A stretch of 64,000 nt of DNA, taken from Gonocerus acuteangulatus. Its lineage: Eukaryota > Arthropoda > Insecta > Hemiptera > Coreidae. Below the pieces are notes generated by a model. It worked only from the letters and a program-made list of their open reading frames with translations, did not search any database and was not told where the DNA came from. The position numbers and the translations under genes were made by a program. Shown here piece by piece: positions 11,313 through 23,214 of this stretch. The DNA lies in contig OX328123.1 of assembly GCA_946811695.1 (NCBI GenBank), positions 31,399,399-31,463,398 on the forward strand. Reading direction: 5' to 3'. Every line of letters begins with the position of its first letter. Position 1 is the stretch's first letter.

Positions 11313-12012
11313 TTAATTATATTTTCGTACCTTTAACCAAATTCACTGTTGATTATTTTTTTAAGTTATGATAATATTTAACATAGCATGTTGCATAGAT
11401 ATCTAAAATAGATATAGTATTTATAAAATGGACACATGTAGAAAATAAATTCCCACATTTCACGGTTATTTTACCCTGGTATGTGAAAAAAGAAAAAAAA
11501 AAAACATTTACATGACACGAGGGATGAAAAACTAAAATTAATAAAACAAAAATAATTTGTTGAACCGCAAGCAGACAATACAAGACTACGGACTATTCAT
11601 GCTGTGGGAATGGGTATGAGCGATAGAGTCATAAATCTATATTCATGACGGACAGTCATATTGGACATACGAGATGTATAGCAGTGGGAGGCACGTGGGT
11701 AATAAATAGCAAACCGCAAACCTCTTCCAAGAAATGGTGTTTCATGGTTAGGCTTTGTGGTGGTGGGTGCTGGTTGTAGGCATACCTGCAAATACATTTG
11801 CAAATACTATCTATTCTCAGATATTGAGTCATGTATGACTTGTGGTTGTATTTGATGCCGATGATCACCGGACTAGCTTACGTATGACGCGGTTTACTAA
11901 CGACGTGGTCTGATCCCACCCGAAATCGATTGGAAATCTCTAACTATTGGATTTCAGGGCGACGGCGATGTTGGCCTATTTAGGGTCCCGGGAAATAGGA
12001 AAAAAGGTGGTG
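11313..12012. other. no recognisable gene
   Basis: Mixed-composition sequence. Two overlapping short minus-strand frames at 11,597-11,868 have no motif. Confidence 0.4.
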
Positions 12013-12014
12013 AA

Positions 12015-12110
12015 TTCATTGTATTAATATAAAGATATGTTTGGTTCTTTATAACAACCAAAAATATCTATGAAGATGTGTTAGTAATACGGCATCATTC
12101 ACCAGCAGTC
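12015..12110 (+). repeat. left member of inverted pair flanking the 12-18 kb LINE
   Basis: Blocks AATTCATTGTATTA, TTATAACAACCAAA and GAAGATGTGTTA...ACGGCATC recur in the same order, inverted, at 17,950-18,090. Both copies have a CGGCATC end. Confidence 0.7.
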
Positions 12111-12125
12111 TTGCTATTCCTTTCT

Positions 12126-12230
12126 GCTCAATATTTCGCTGGATTTCTCTCCTGCTTCATTGATCCTTGCACATTGGCAAAGGACTAATGAAGCCGGAGT
12201 GGATTCCGGCGAAATATGTCGCAGAATGAA
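12126..12230. repeat. imperfect hairpin of two inverted hammerhead-like units
   Basis: Two arms of about 50 bp pair around a short centre near 12,177. Each arm, read outward from the centre, has the form ATGAAGC-stem-GCGAAATAT: plus strand ACTAATGAAGCCGG...CCGGCGAAATATGTC, and minus strand ATCAATGAAGCAGG...CCAGCGAAATATT. This resembles a hammerhead core (CUGAUGA-stem II-GAAA) with core substitutions, so neither should cleave. It sits directly beside the LINE 3' end. Confidence 0.5.
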
Positions 12231-12420
12231 AGATATATGTTATAATTTTATTTATTTATTATCAAGACTCTCATAACGCAAATGATTCGCTTGATAATTA
12301 CAAATGTGTTCTTATAATTAAACAGTTGTTACAATTTCTTATTGATATTTCATATAAAGTAAAAACATTAATTTACAATAAAAGTATTTTACAAATTAAT
12401 ATAACAGTTGTAAGTATGCA

Positions 12421-12427
<7 letters not shown>

Positions 12428-12478
<51 letters not shown>
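12428..12478. repeat. (TA)n microsatellite in LINE 3' UTR
   Basis: About 25 TA units, followed by further TA/CA-rich sequence to about 12,650. Confidence 0.9.
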
Positions 12479-12484
<6 letters not shown>

Positions 12485-12853
12485 TATAATATACATGTAT
12501 ATATATTAAAACATTACTATATACATTACAGATGTATATGCAAGTGCACAACACATGCATATACATTGCTTTTATATACTATGTGTAACTCATGTTATAC
12601 GCATGTACATACATACGTATTCATACACTCACGCATATAAATCACGATTAATTGAAAATAAAATTAATTTAAAATAACAAATAATTATAATGCAAATTAT
12701 CTTTTCACCAATGCTACCAGATATCAGAAATAACTTTAGGGTCTAAAATTAAATCTTGTTGTGTAGCTGTGTGTGTTTTAGATGTTGAAAAATAGTGTTT
12801 ATCGATTGGCTACCCTGTTTCAAAAGTTCAGTCATGTCGTGCGGTATTTGTAA

Positions 12854-15800
12854 CTAATCACGTCTCCTACATTCTGTCAATATGTGTTTAACTGTTAGAG
12901 GTAAGTTACACTGTCTGCAAGTAGGGTTTTCAGTATTAGTCATTAAAAACGAGTGAGTGAGTAAAGTATGTCCGATTCTTAAACGACATAAGACGACTTC
13001 TTCTCGTCTCACATCCCGTGAGATTGATGACCAAGCTTCAACTGTATGTTTAATTTCTCTGAGTTTGTTGTCTCGTATAAGTTGCCAATATCGCTGCCAA
13101 TTGTTTAAAGTTTTAGTGTAAGTAAGTCTTTTAATATCTTGTAATGTCAAGAGATCAATGTCATTTGTATCTCTTCGTGTCGCTAATTTTGCTAGTTCGT
13201 CTACGTTAGTGCTTTCAGAAATATTTTCATGTCCGGGTAACCATATCATTTTGATTTGTATATTGTTTTCCTGTAACCGGTGCATAAGATCTAATATTTG
13301 TTTGAGAATGGTGTGTGTTGTGTATATGTTGTTAAGAGAGAATAAGGAACTGAGCGAATCAGTAAATAACATTGCCTGGTTATAATCAGTAGTCTGTATT
13401 CTGCTGATACCTAACAGAATGGCCTGTAGTTCAGCACTGTATACACTTGCATTTTGTGGCAGTTTTTCTTGATAGAAATCTTTGCCAACAATTGCACCTG
13501 AACCTGTACCGAAACTTGTTTTCGAGCCGTCAGTAAATATCTTTAGGGCGTGTGGGTTCTCGGATTTCAATGCTGTAAACATTTTACTGTACATAGTTGA
13601 GGCTAGAGGCTCATTTTTCTTTATTTTTGATAATGTTAGATTTACACTTAAATTCCTTATTCTCCAAGGGGCAAAAGCCGTATCTTTGTAAGTGTAAATA
13701 GGTGTTACTAGAGTATTGTCTTCAATTTCCATGAGGCGTAATAGTAAGGGTTTCGGTGCTCTTTTCCTTTGCCTGTATAAGTGTGTGCAAGTATTGGTAG
13801 TGTAACTAGATGTACAATGTGTATTTAGGAATCTTGAGTGATGAATAAATTTTATACCAATAATTTGACGTCTATACTCCAAAGGCATTTCACCCGATTC
13901 GACGTAAAGGCTCAAAGCCGGACTTGATCTGAAGGCACCAGTTGCAAGCCTGATTCCTGTATTGTGAATGACGTCTACAATTTTTAGTCTAGTCTTACTG
14001 GCAGATGAGTAAGCTATACATCCGTAGTCCAGTAATGACCTGGTAAAGGCACGATAAAATGTAAGCATTACTGATCTGTCGGCACCCCATTTTGTGTTAG
14101 AGAGGATTCTGAGTAGATTCAGAGACTTTTTGCATCTAATCAGAATCTCTTTTAGATGGGGTAACCATGTAAGTCGTGAATCAAAAGTCAGTCCTAAAAA
14201 TTTGATTGTTTCTGTACTGTTTATGTCGGTAGAGTAAAGTGTAATTTGTGGTATTGGTCGAGTTCTTTTTCTTGTAAATAAAATTGCCTTTGATTTTTCA
14301 ACAGATATTTTAAAGCCAGTAAGGTTACACCAATTTTCTAGGTTATGAATTGCGGTTTGTATGTTTTCCTGGGCTAATTGGTAAGAGTGTGATGTCGTAT
14401 AGATAAGTAGATCATCGGCATACAAGCAGTATGACACATTTTGTGGAATATAGTCAGTAATCGAAATCAAGGCTATAGCGAATAGTGTAGGACTCAGAAC
14501 ACCTCCTTGAGGAACTCCGTTAGACTGAATGAAAACATCTGATAACTCTGTACCTATTCTTACTCTAAATGTGCGATTGGAGAGATAGTTTACCAAGAAG
14601 CATAACACACTTCCCTGGATGTTCCATTTGTGTAATTGATCAATAATTAATCTTCTCCATACGGTATCAAATGCCTTTTCTATGTCTAAAGACACTGTCA
14701 GCATATATTATTTTTTTACAAATGTATTTAATATGTCCGTTTCAAGCCGAGCTATATGGTGCATCGTTGAATGGCCTGGTCGAAAACCACACTGGAAGCC
14801 AGATAGTAGGTTGTTCTTTTCCAGATACCAAAGCAATCTCTTGTTCAACATCCGCTCGAATACTTTGCTAAGGCAGCTAGAGAGTGAAATTGGTCTATAA
14901 CTTGAGGGAAATCTTTTATCTTTTCCTGGTTTCAACAAAGGAATGATAATTGATTCATTCCACATTAGAGGATAGGTACAGTTCTCATAGAAGTGATTAA
15001 AACTTGAGAGAAGAAGACATAGGCACTCGCTGGGTAGTTTTTTTAATCATGTCGTACTGTATTTTGTCTTGTCCTGGAGAGGTTGGTTTTAGTGATGAGA
15101 GAGTTTGAGTTAATTCTTGGAGGGTAAATGGTTCATTTAGCGGGTGTGGGAAGTTATGAATCGTTGGAGTAGGTGTGGTCTCGAGGAGCTGTTTATGTCT
15201 TACGAATTCCTCTGTGAAATGTGCATCACTCGAGGTAAATGAGAAATGGTGTCCAAGAACGTTAGAGATAGTCCGTGGGTCGGTTTCAATGTCATTGTTT
15301 ATGAGAAGTCCTGTAATGGGGGCACGGTACTTTTTGTGCTGAATTTTATTAATTTTTTGCCAAATGCTTTGAAGCGGGGTATATTTGTTTATAGAGGAAA
15401 CAAATTCGCTCCAACATTTTTTCTTACTGGTTTTAACTACCCATTGAGCTTTAGCCTTCTTCCTCTTATATTCATAGAGAAGTTGATCAGATGGATTCAT
15501 TCGGAATAAACGCAAGGCTCTTTTTCTATCATTTATTGCTGCTCTGCATTCGTCATTCCACCAAGGAACGGGTGTCTTTTTGTAATTTCCTGTGGTTATT
15601 GGTATAGACTGTTCTGCTGCACTGTTAATGATATATGTTATATTTTCAATAGATGTAGTGTTCAATGTGTCTAATTTCTGTAAGATAAGGTTTTGATATA
15701 GATCCCAGTTTGCTTCTTTAATGTTATATTTGGATGTTATGTTAAATAGAGGTAATGTTAGATCGTGTTTTAGGATAATTGGGAAGTGGTCACTACCATG

Positions 15801-16405
15801 AGAGTCTTGGCAGACATTCCAAGAGAAACGTGTGTATACATTAGGTGAAGCGAGTGAGATATCAATTTTAGTAAGAGTTCCCGTTCTTGAACATAAGTGA
15901 GTTGGTGCGTTAGTGTTGAGTGGTATCAGATCAAAGTTTTCAAAGATTGTTTGTAAATGATACCCCCTGTGATTTGTATTATTTGCTCCCCAAATTACAC
16001 TCTCCGCATTAATATCAGAGAGAAGTAATATAGGCGGAGGTAATTGTGCCAATAAGTCATTTATAGCGTGTACGTCTAAGGGTTCACTGGTGGAAGGTAA
16101 ACAGAGCAGATAGTGATCCGAAAAGGTAGATGCACTGACACTGCGACTGCCTGAATTGTCGACAGAAGGTTTAGAGGTTCGCTGTAAGTGTCATCTCTGA
16201 CACAGACAGCAACTCCTCCACATGCTTTATTCCCAAAAATGTAATCATGCCTATAAATGGTGAAGCCATGTATGCTGAAGTCTTTACCAGGTGTAAGATG
16301 TGTTTCCTGTAAGGCTGCAATTCGTACATTCTCTTATCGAAAAAGAAGTCTCAAGTCAGCAAAGTGTCTTTTTAAACCATTAATATTCCATTGGAGTATT
16401 GGCAT
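12854..16405 (-). pseudogene. ORF2: endonuclease, RT, RNase H
   Basis: I take the start as ATG at 16,405-16,403, giving MPILQWNINGLK, the usual first motif of APE endonucleases. LQETHL follows near 16,300 (catalytic Glu), then LLSDINAESVIWG near 16,020 and HGSDHFPI near 15,790. RT has SLDIEKAFDTVW, NGVPQGGVLSP and CLYADDLLIY near 14,420. RNase H has IFTDGSK, SAELQA, FTDSLS and WLPGHENI. CRQCNLPLTVKHILTEC closes it near 12,870. Damage: a TAA soon after the first motif (~16,340), frame changes at 16,050-16,200, a frame change at a run of A near 15,045, and an in-frame TAA at 14,708-14,710. Confidence 0.85.
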
Positions 16406-16881
16406 CAAATTGGAAAACTTTTAGAAATCTGGAAACAGTTATGTGAAATGATAAGCATAAAGAGAATAAATAAATAAAGAAAAAGAATATGTGAAATTAT
16501 AAGCGTAAAGAGAATAAATAAATAAAGAAAAAGTATTGAGAAAAAATATGCAAAAATTACTAATCCTAGTGTTCTGGGATGACAGAGTAACTGCAATATG
16601 TAGATCTCTAGGATTTTTGATTCCGCTTAGATTTTCGTTCAACTTGCTTGGGGAGTCAACTTGCTTCCTCCGCTTCGAAGATTTTCAGTGGTGTTTATCA
16701 TTTCTTCGTCTTCCTTTTGGTCCTTCTTCTTTATCGCTTTATCTTCCTTGACGAATTTCTTTTCCAAAGTAGAAAAGAGGGGTTCAAGTTTATTAAAACG
16801 TTCCAGCAGTAGGTCATTTGATGCAGAACTATCATTTGAGTCAATATCTTGTGGGGTGCATTTATCTGAGGTTTGAATACT

Positions 16882-17832
16882 TTAAAAATTTTCTGAACTA
16901 GATTTTTCCAGTGCCTCCATTCTTTTTTCTATATTAGAGACCATTTCCATTAGTTTACTATTTACTGTGCTATTCCAGTCTATATTTGACTTGATTGTAT
17001 TTGCATACGATTTTTTAGTAGAGGATATCTGTTTCTTGGCTTCGTAATAGCTTACTTTGCTAGTAACCATTATTTTTTTAATTTCGATTTCTTCATTTAA
17101 TTTAGGGCATTTTTTGTCTAAATTGGGGTGGTTGCCACTGCATAAGCGACATGTTAGCATCGAACAGGCCCCTTCATGGACTTCTAAGGAACATCCTTTA
17201 CAAATTGAGGGATTTTCGCACCTATTCTTCCGGTGGCCTATTTTGAAGCAATTTGTGCATATCATCGGCTGCGGAATGTAGGGGCGGATCGGTATAGATA
17301 AATAACCTGCTTTAATTTTTTCAGGAAGATATGGGGTCTCAAAAGTCGCTAAGAAGAGTGCGCTTGTATTGTTTTGAGCTCTTCCCAATCTTCTTATCGA
17401 CGATACACATTGGTCGTCTAGCTCTGCAGCTATTTCATTGTCAGAAACATTCCTCAGGTCTCTACAGTAAAATACGCCCTGACTCTTGTTTAGTGTCCTA
17501 TGAGGGCTAATGGATATTTTGACATTATTAAAGTGAGTTGCACTTAGAATGTTGATAGCTGCCTTAGCATCAGCTACTTCCAAGAACAATTACCCAGATT
17601 TTCTCATTTTTCTTATTCTGATGGTTTTGGAGAAAGTTGATGTCCATTTGGATATAACAAACGGATTGATATTATTAAAGCTCTTACCTTCCTGATCCAT
17701 TTTGACGATAAGGAACTTCGGTGTGGTGGTGGACGGCGTATTTACAGGAAGTTCTTCAGATCCTTTCCGCCAAGAAACGCTTGCAGCTGAGTTTTCACTA
17801 TTTGGTGTCGGCCTCATTTTATCTTCTTTCAC
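16882..17832 (-). pseudogene. ORF1: nucleic-acid-binding protein with three zinc knuckles
   Basis: About 315 codons from ATG at 17,832, interrupted once by an in-frame TAA at 17,590-17,592 with the same frame continuing as LFLEVADAKAA. The C-terminal half has CTNCFKIGHRKNRC (CX2CX4HX4C), CKGCSLEVHEGAC and CRLCSGNHPNLDKKC, the triple knuckle typical of ORF1 in arthropod I, R1 and Jockey elements. A short coiled-coil-like segment (MVSNIEKRMEALEKS) ends the protein. It would package element RNA. Only one nonsense change separates it from an open frame. Confidence 0.85.
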
Positions 17833-17956
17833 TTTCTTTTTTAAATAATTTTAAACTTAAGTCATAGCTTGTAGGTGCAGACGAACTCTGCCGAGAGTTG
17901 GCTTGTCTAGACAAGGCGGTCAGAACAAAGATCCAGAATGAAAGAACAAGACCGCT

Positions 17957-18090
17957 CGAGAAGGATGCCGTATCTTTAACACATCTTCATATATATTTTT
18001 ACATACATCTACGTTGATTTTTTTGGTTGTTATAAGCAACCAGCCATATCTTTGTAATAATACATTGAATTTACCAGTCTATGCCGTATT
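17957..18090 (-). repeat. right member of inverted pair flanking the LINE
   Basis: Reverse complement of the 12,015-12,110 block with a ~40-bp insertion, starting immediately beyond the LINE 5' end. Confidence 0.65.
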
Positions 18091-18362
18091 AGTAAAAAAT
18101 TTAATTCCCAGTATAGCAACTTAAAAAAATGTATGAAGAGGTATCCTTTTGAAAAGAAGTCCAAGTTCTAGAAACGAAACGATCAATACAAAAATTTTAT
18201 AAGTAAGAGTTCGAGCTTACTAGACCTATAGGCTTGCCTTACGTCCCGGTATTTTGTTAATGTCCCGGTGTCCCCGCCAGGTTTTATCAATATTCCGGAA
18301 ACGGCTGTAAGCTGTAAAAAGTATGAATTCATGTTTTTATGAATCGGTTATTTTTCTTAACT

Positions 18363-18865
18363 CAATAGTGTCATCCGCCCAGTCCTTTGTTATGCCTGCC
18401 CAGTATGGAGCTGCACATCAACTACAAACTACAAAAAATTACAAATTATACAAAACTGCTGCCTCAGAATAATCAACAACTATCCAAGATACACAAAGAT
18501 CACACACATGCACGAAGAACTAGAAATAGCTCCACTAACAGAGTACATATACAAACTTACTGACAAGTTTTTTGGACAAGTAACACATTCCATTAATCCA
18601 CACATAGCAAACATAGGTAACTACGACAAAAAATCACTAACTAGATACGTACACAGACGAACTAAACACATTTTACTTGACAGACAAGAAATAATGTAAT
18701 TCAACTTAGCATTTTTTTTTTTTTTAATTTTCCCAAAAATTGCAAAATTATTAAAAAAATCAAACAAATTCCTATGAATTAGCAGGAGCATTTTTATGAT
18801 ACTGTACATGTTATAAACAATTGTGTATGATATGTAAATATTGTAAATAAAGCTTTATTGATTGA
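18363..18865 (+). mobile_element. 5'-truncated Jockey/CR1-like LINE insertion
   Basis: TTTTCTTAACT at 18,352-18,362 is repeated exactly at 18,866-18,876, giving an 11-bp target-site duplication. The insert ends AAATAAAGCTTTATTGATTGA and carries the last part of an RT C-terminal domain plus a ~160-bp 3' UTR. The uninterrupted relatives near 25.2 and 26.4 kb confirm the empty site. Confidence 0.85.
18465..18699 (+). pseudogene. C-terminus of Jockey/CR1-like polymerase
   Basis: The open frame reads IQNCCLRIINNYPRYTKITH and later MHEELEIAPLTEYI, the 'Q-N-x-x-L-R-I-I' and 'L-x-I-x-P-L-x-E-x-I' pattern that closes Jockey-group proteins, and stops at TAA 18,697-18,699. Only the tail of the protein is present because of 5' truncation. 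Confidence 0.75.
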
Positions 18866-19295
18866 TTTTCTTAACTAAACATCTTTGACTACCGCGCACA
18901 GTCTCAAAGAAGTGATATTAAATGTAATCTGTGAGCAAACGCTGGAACTGTTTGCTTAGCGGCTAGCCCCTCCACTATTTGGCCGGGAATTTTTTTTAAG
19001 TAAATTAAGTAGGAACAAATCATTTTTTAAATTTTTAAAATGTGAGTTGACTAACAATTTAGTTCCAGATTCCCCACTCCCGTTAATTGCGAGGCTTCTA
19101 AAAAGGCTTAAAATTCACTATTTTGCTTCTAATTTGTACCATTCTTATTCCCTAACCCCCCCCCCCCCCCGCCGGGTACGGACTATCCCATATTAATGTG
19201 TCTCGGTTTCACTCTAAAAATCGGGCAAGCCTGCCTTTAAGGCCTATATGAAGAATAAGTTACGTGAAACAAGAGGTCAATACTTTCTCTCTCTA

Positions 19296-19326
19296 ATCTT
19301 TGTATGTATCTATATAAATAAATAAG

Positions 19327-19376
<50 letters not shown>

Positions 19377-19407
19377 CTTATTTATTTATATAGATACATA
19401 CAAAGAT
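19296..19407. repeat. 112-bp perfect palindrome centred on (TA)n
   Basis: ATCTTTGTATGTATCTATAT... at 19,296 is mirrored exactly by ...ATATAGATACATACAAAGAT ending at 19,407. The central ~44 bp are TA repeats. Confidence 0.9.
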
Positions 19408-20079
19408 CCTAATATAAATGCAGAAGTAATAATGCGATAAAAAGCTGTATTAACTGGAATAATTATTGTTTACAAGGAAATCCGTGAGAGAGCAGGTCTG
19501 TTTGTGATAATAAGGTTTATAGGATTAATCAGTGTAACCATGTTAGTCTGATCAGCTCTGACGTCACTACACGCTCATCCTTATTTGCTTTACTAAGTTG
19601 GCAGCACTGACTAGATAATGGTAGGAAAATCAATAGTGTACCTAATCCCAAACAATGATTATTAGGTTTTAATTTATCTACACCAACTAAGACCATTTGA
19701 CAGCAATATATTTAATGTTTTATGGTCTTATAAATGTGACCGCAGATGTGTTTCGATAGCCGTTGTTTCCCCTGACACTCTTTCGGCATCCTTAGAGTAT
19801 TTTTCTTAAAATCTAGTTTTAAAATATCGAAATAGAACAACATATTACTTCTTTACAGTGACTTGATTCGACGGTTATACCATAGGCAACTAAACATTTC
19901 AAAGCAATAGACCGTTGGAATTAGAGAACAAAACCGAATGTTTACCACGATCATGCTTAAAAGAGAAACGAGCACATAAACACATATTCTCTTACTTACA
20001 TAGCACTTATACAAACAAATTTAAAAATTCTGCTGAAGAACCACTGGCTTTCATCTTGCCTTCTAGAGACAGGAGATAA
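19408..20079. other. no recognisable gene
   Basis: Unassigned sequence. Nothing with a domain or repeat boundary that I can defend. Confidence 0.4.
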
Positions 20080-20082
20080 CCG

Positions 20083-20144
<62 letters not shown>

Positions 20145-21006
20145 AATAAAAGATCAAGGTAACCATACGACAGCTTACTCAACTTTCGAAAAAAATTATT
20201 CTGAAGTAAGTTTCGATAGGACAATTTCATTCGGACAAATAGGTCCCTAAAACTTCTAGTGTTGATTTCAAAAGGAGGGGGGTTTAATCCGGTGACAAAG
20301 TAGTTATTTACCAATACCAGCCGTAATTTTTGTATATTTCAACGAAACTCGATATTCGTTGTGGTCATTTAAAGAGAAAAATTTGATGTAATAAAGCATA
20401 TTTAGGCTAACGTAAACTAAATCTACTTAATGGGGGAGGGGGGCTTTTACTCCGGAGCCAAATTACTAATTTGCTCATACCGGTCTTAATTGCTGTTATA
20501 CTGCGACGAATCCTGAGTATCTAATAAGAAAGAAGTAATGTAAAAATCGGTCTATCAGAAGGGGGGGGGGTTCTTTGTACTATGCTTGAATAGAATTCTC
20601 CCGCCAAACGTCGATTGACAAAGCTCCCACTAGGACTGATTTCTGACTTCTGCCACTAGGAGCGCTGTATCCCGTCCCTACGTTATTACTGTATCCCGTT
20701 CATTTTATTATTCATCAAGATCAATGGTCTAAAATGTGAAGATTTTGTGTATTTATTACTCAACTTACTCAATTTATAAGTGTATTTATTTAGTAGTGTA
20801 GTTCCACGGATACGCAAAACTCTGTATGGAAATTATTTACAAAATTGATAATTCAAAGAGTTGCTCATTACAAATTTAAAAGAGCAGAACTATTCATTCT
20901 TATTTTATTTATATACGTTATTTTAAGCAAATTATTCAGGAATGCAGTCGACACTACGCAAATTCTGAGGAGAGTGTTTAGTTCAGCAGATCCTGCGTGA
21001 CGGACG
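20080..21006 (-). repeat. family A Helitron-like element, partial
   Basis: Read on minus it begins at 21,006 with GTCCGTCACGCAGGATCTGC and passes the subterminal ACACTCTCCTCAGAATTTG block. It runs through three ~135-bp degenerate subrepeats (each with an AACGAAACTCG-type block and a G-rich AGGAGGGGGG block on plus) into a (TA)n array at 20,086-20,140. The 3' hairpin end is missing. Confidence 0.7.
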
Positions 21007-21302
21007 TTTGTAAATGACTATGAATACACATGAATTTTTGGTTGTTTTTAATAAATATTTCCGTGTGGAAGTCGAAAAAATAATTTCTAATAGAGTAAGT
21101 GCATATTGAGATTTCACTAGAGTCGCACTTTTTATTTATTTATGGTATTTTTTTACTTTAGGTACACCAGTTACTTTTAGCACTTTCCTCCGAAGGAAAG
21201 TAGCTATTGAGGTTGGACTCATGACGGAATTTTTGAAAAATTTCTTCGAATCTTTATCGATCCTACCTAGTAGACACCGAAAATGACCCCCGTTAAAATT
21301 TA

Positions 21303-22869
21303 CAAGAGGAGGCATCGTGACTCCTATTTGTTTGAATTCGTGTGGAGGAGGAGGTGCGAAAAAAGGACCTTTTGGTAAAAATGAAGTTTCACGCCCTCAA
21401 AACCGATTTATTTCAAATTTTGTACAATAACGTATTTTGATGCACTAAACACGAATACGTTAAAAAAAAAAAACTTCGCATTTAACTACGAAGTTATTAA
21501 GCACTTAAGTTCACTGTTATGCGGGTTATGAGAGCTAATGTTAACAACTAAATTTGTGACGACTTTAAGGCATACATGCTATGCGTTTCCGCTCGCTACC
21601 CTCGCTCAAGAAGATAACAAAACCCCATTCAATCCAACTCGCTAAAATCAATAGAATTCTAATAGAATATAATATTAAGCACTAAAGTTCACTGTTAGGA
21701 AGGTTATAAAACTAGGCGTCAACAGCATATTTGTAAACACGCGCATGCTCAGATATATAACATTGGGAAACAGAGAACTCTCATTTGAAATGTTCAGAAA
21801 CCATTTATCCAAAAATATTGTTAATTTTAAGGGCATCCTCACCCGTCGTCACCTGTTGCTTAAGGGCATACGTGCTATGCGTTTCCGCTCGCTACGCTCG
21901 CTCAAGAAGATAACAAAACCCCAGTCAATCCAACTCGCTAAAATTAACAGAATTCAATTAATTATTCTATTAACTTTAGTGCTTAATAACTTCTTTCCTA
22001 GTTAAATGCGAACGTATTCGTGTCCAGTGCATCAAAATACGTTATTGTACAAAATTTGAAGGAAATCGGTTTTGAGGGCGTGAAACTTCATTTTTACAGA
22101 CCTTTTTGAGGCAATTTTAAAATCTATTAAGATCTATTGGCCCCCAAAATGAAATTTGGTTCTATATTACAATTTCTGGTAGGTAATACTTACATTTTAA
22201 ATACATTTTAAATACATTGCTGAGTTTTTAACGGCGTATCAACATTAGGGCTATTAATGCCGGGCTATCTACAGGCTGCCACCCTTTTCTATAATGCCAA
22301 CAGCACGTGGTCGGTCACCCATTCAGGTACTGGCCACGCCCGACGTTGATTAACTTCGGTGATCTACGGGAACCGGTGCATTTAACGTGGCTATGGCCGT
22401 TGGCATTCTAAATAAATGTTGTTTTTGTATATAACCTTTTTATTTCATTTTTGTCTATTAAAATAGACATATGTTATTAAATAACAGAATGATAAATCAT
22501 TAATAACATGAAAAAGTCCGTCACGCAGGAGCTGCATAACTAAGCACTTTCCTCAGAATTTGGGTAGTGTAGACTGCTTTCCAGAACAATTTGCTTAAAA
22601 TATCCTACATAAATAAAATATAAACATGAATAGTTCTCTTTTAATTTTGTAATGAGTAACCGATAAATTATTAATTTGCTTCCAGAGTTATGTTTACACA
22701 TGGTACCTACTACACTACGTAATAAATACAAAAAACCTCGTATTATCGTATTTTGATCTAACGCAGGAACCGGATACAGTCCCTCTAGCGCTCCTTGCGG
22801 CGCCTTTGTGAACCTATATCTGGCTGGCTTTTCTATTGAAATATATTACAAAGTAAACCCCACTTTCCG

Positions 22870-22872
<3 letters not shown>
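21303..22872. repeat. left arm of 1.57-kb inverted repeat
   Basis: Near-identical reverse complement of 23,215-24,783; positions sum to about 46,088 throughout. Contains a 5S-headed SINE, a family A 5' end at 22,515, and two copies of a module with TATGCGTTTCCGCTCGCTAC and CAATCCAACTCGCTAAAAT. Confidence 0.95.
22225..22404 (-). repeat. 5S rRNA-headed SINE (left arm)
   Basis: Head 22,294-22,404 on minus is 5S rRNA-like (about 111 nt; roughly 9 nt shorter than a normal 5S, missing in the loop after GGGTGACCG). The tail 22,225-22,293 ends TTGATACGCCGTTAAAAA. Confidence 0.85.
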
Positions 22873-22949
<77 letters not shown>

Positions 22950-23214
22950 CTGTTAAGACGATAGCGGCCAGAGTTTTTGTTTTTTCGTCACGAAACTTGG
23001 TATATAGCATTCAATTAGCAAACGATTGAACGAGTGTAAATATGTGTTGTAAAAATAAACTAAATCGGTTCATTAGGAGGGGGGGGTTTACACCGGACCC
23101 AAATTACTAATATACTCATACTGGTCGTAATTTCTGCTGTATTGTAACGAAACGCGGTATACGTCCTGGGTAACTCATGAGAAAGAAGTGCTGTAAAAAT
23201 GAGCTGAATCGGTC

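Larger units (their letters stand above)
12240..17955 (-). mobile_element. near full-length I-type non-LTR retrotransposon
   Basis: A 5.7-kb element read on minus. It has a short 5' region (about 17,955-17,833), ORF1 with three zinc knuckles, ORF2 with APE endonuclease, RT, RNase H and a CX2C...H...C end, a 3' UTR holding a (TA)n array (12,428-12,478), and an AATAAATAAAAT tail at about 12,240-12,260. ORF2 begins about 480 bp after the ORF1 stop. Presence of RNase H places it in the I superfamily (I/Nimb/Outcast-like); I cannot choose the clade by eye. Several stops and frameshifts show it is inactive, although most domains are readable. Confidence 0.85.
18225..19240 (+). mobile_element. hAT-like non-autonomous element, interrupted
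   Basis: Starts TAGGCTTGCCTTACGTCCCGG and ends GGCAAGCCTGCC, giving short inverted ends GGCTTGCC/GGCAAGCC. It contains several CCCGG motifs near the left end. The same internal sequence, without the LINE, is found at about 25,100-25,573 and 26,250-26,743. A 503-bp LINE insertion splits it. No transposase is present. hAT assignment rests on end sequence only. Confidence 0.55.

Noticed and set aside
13158..14900. Plus-strand frames over the 12-18 kb LINE
   Set aside because: They are antisense to well-supported RT, RNase H and ORF1 regions.
21745..22005. 86-codon frame, duplicated at 24,083-24,343
   Set aside because: It lies wholly within the inverted-repeat module and its duplicate is simply the mirrored arm; no protein motif.
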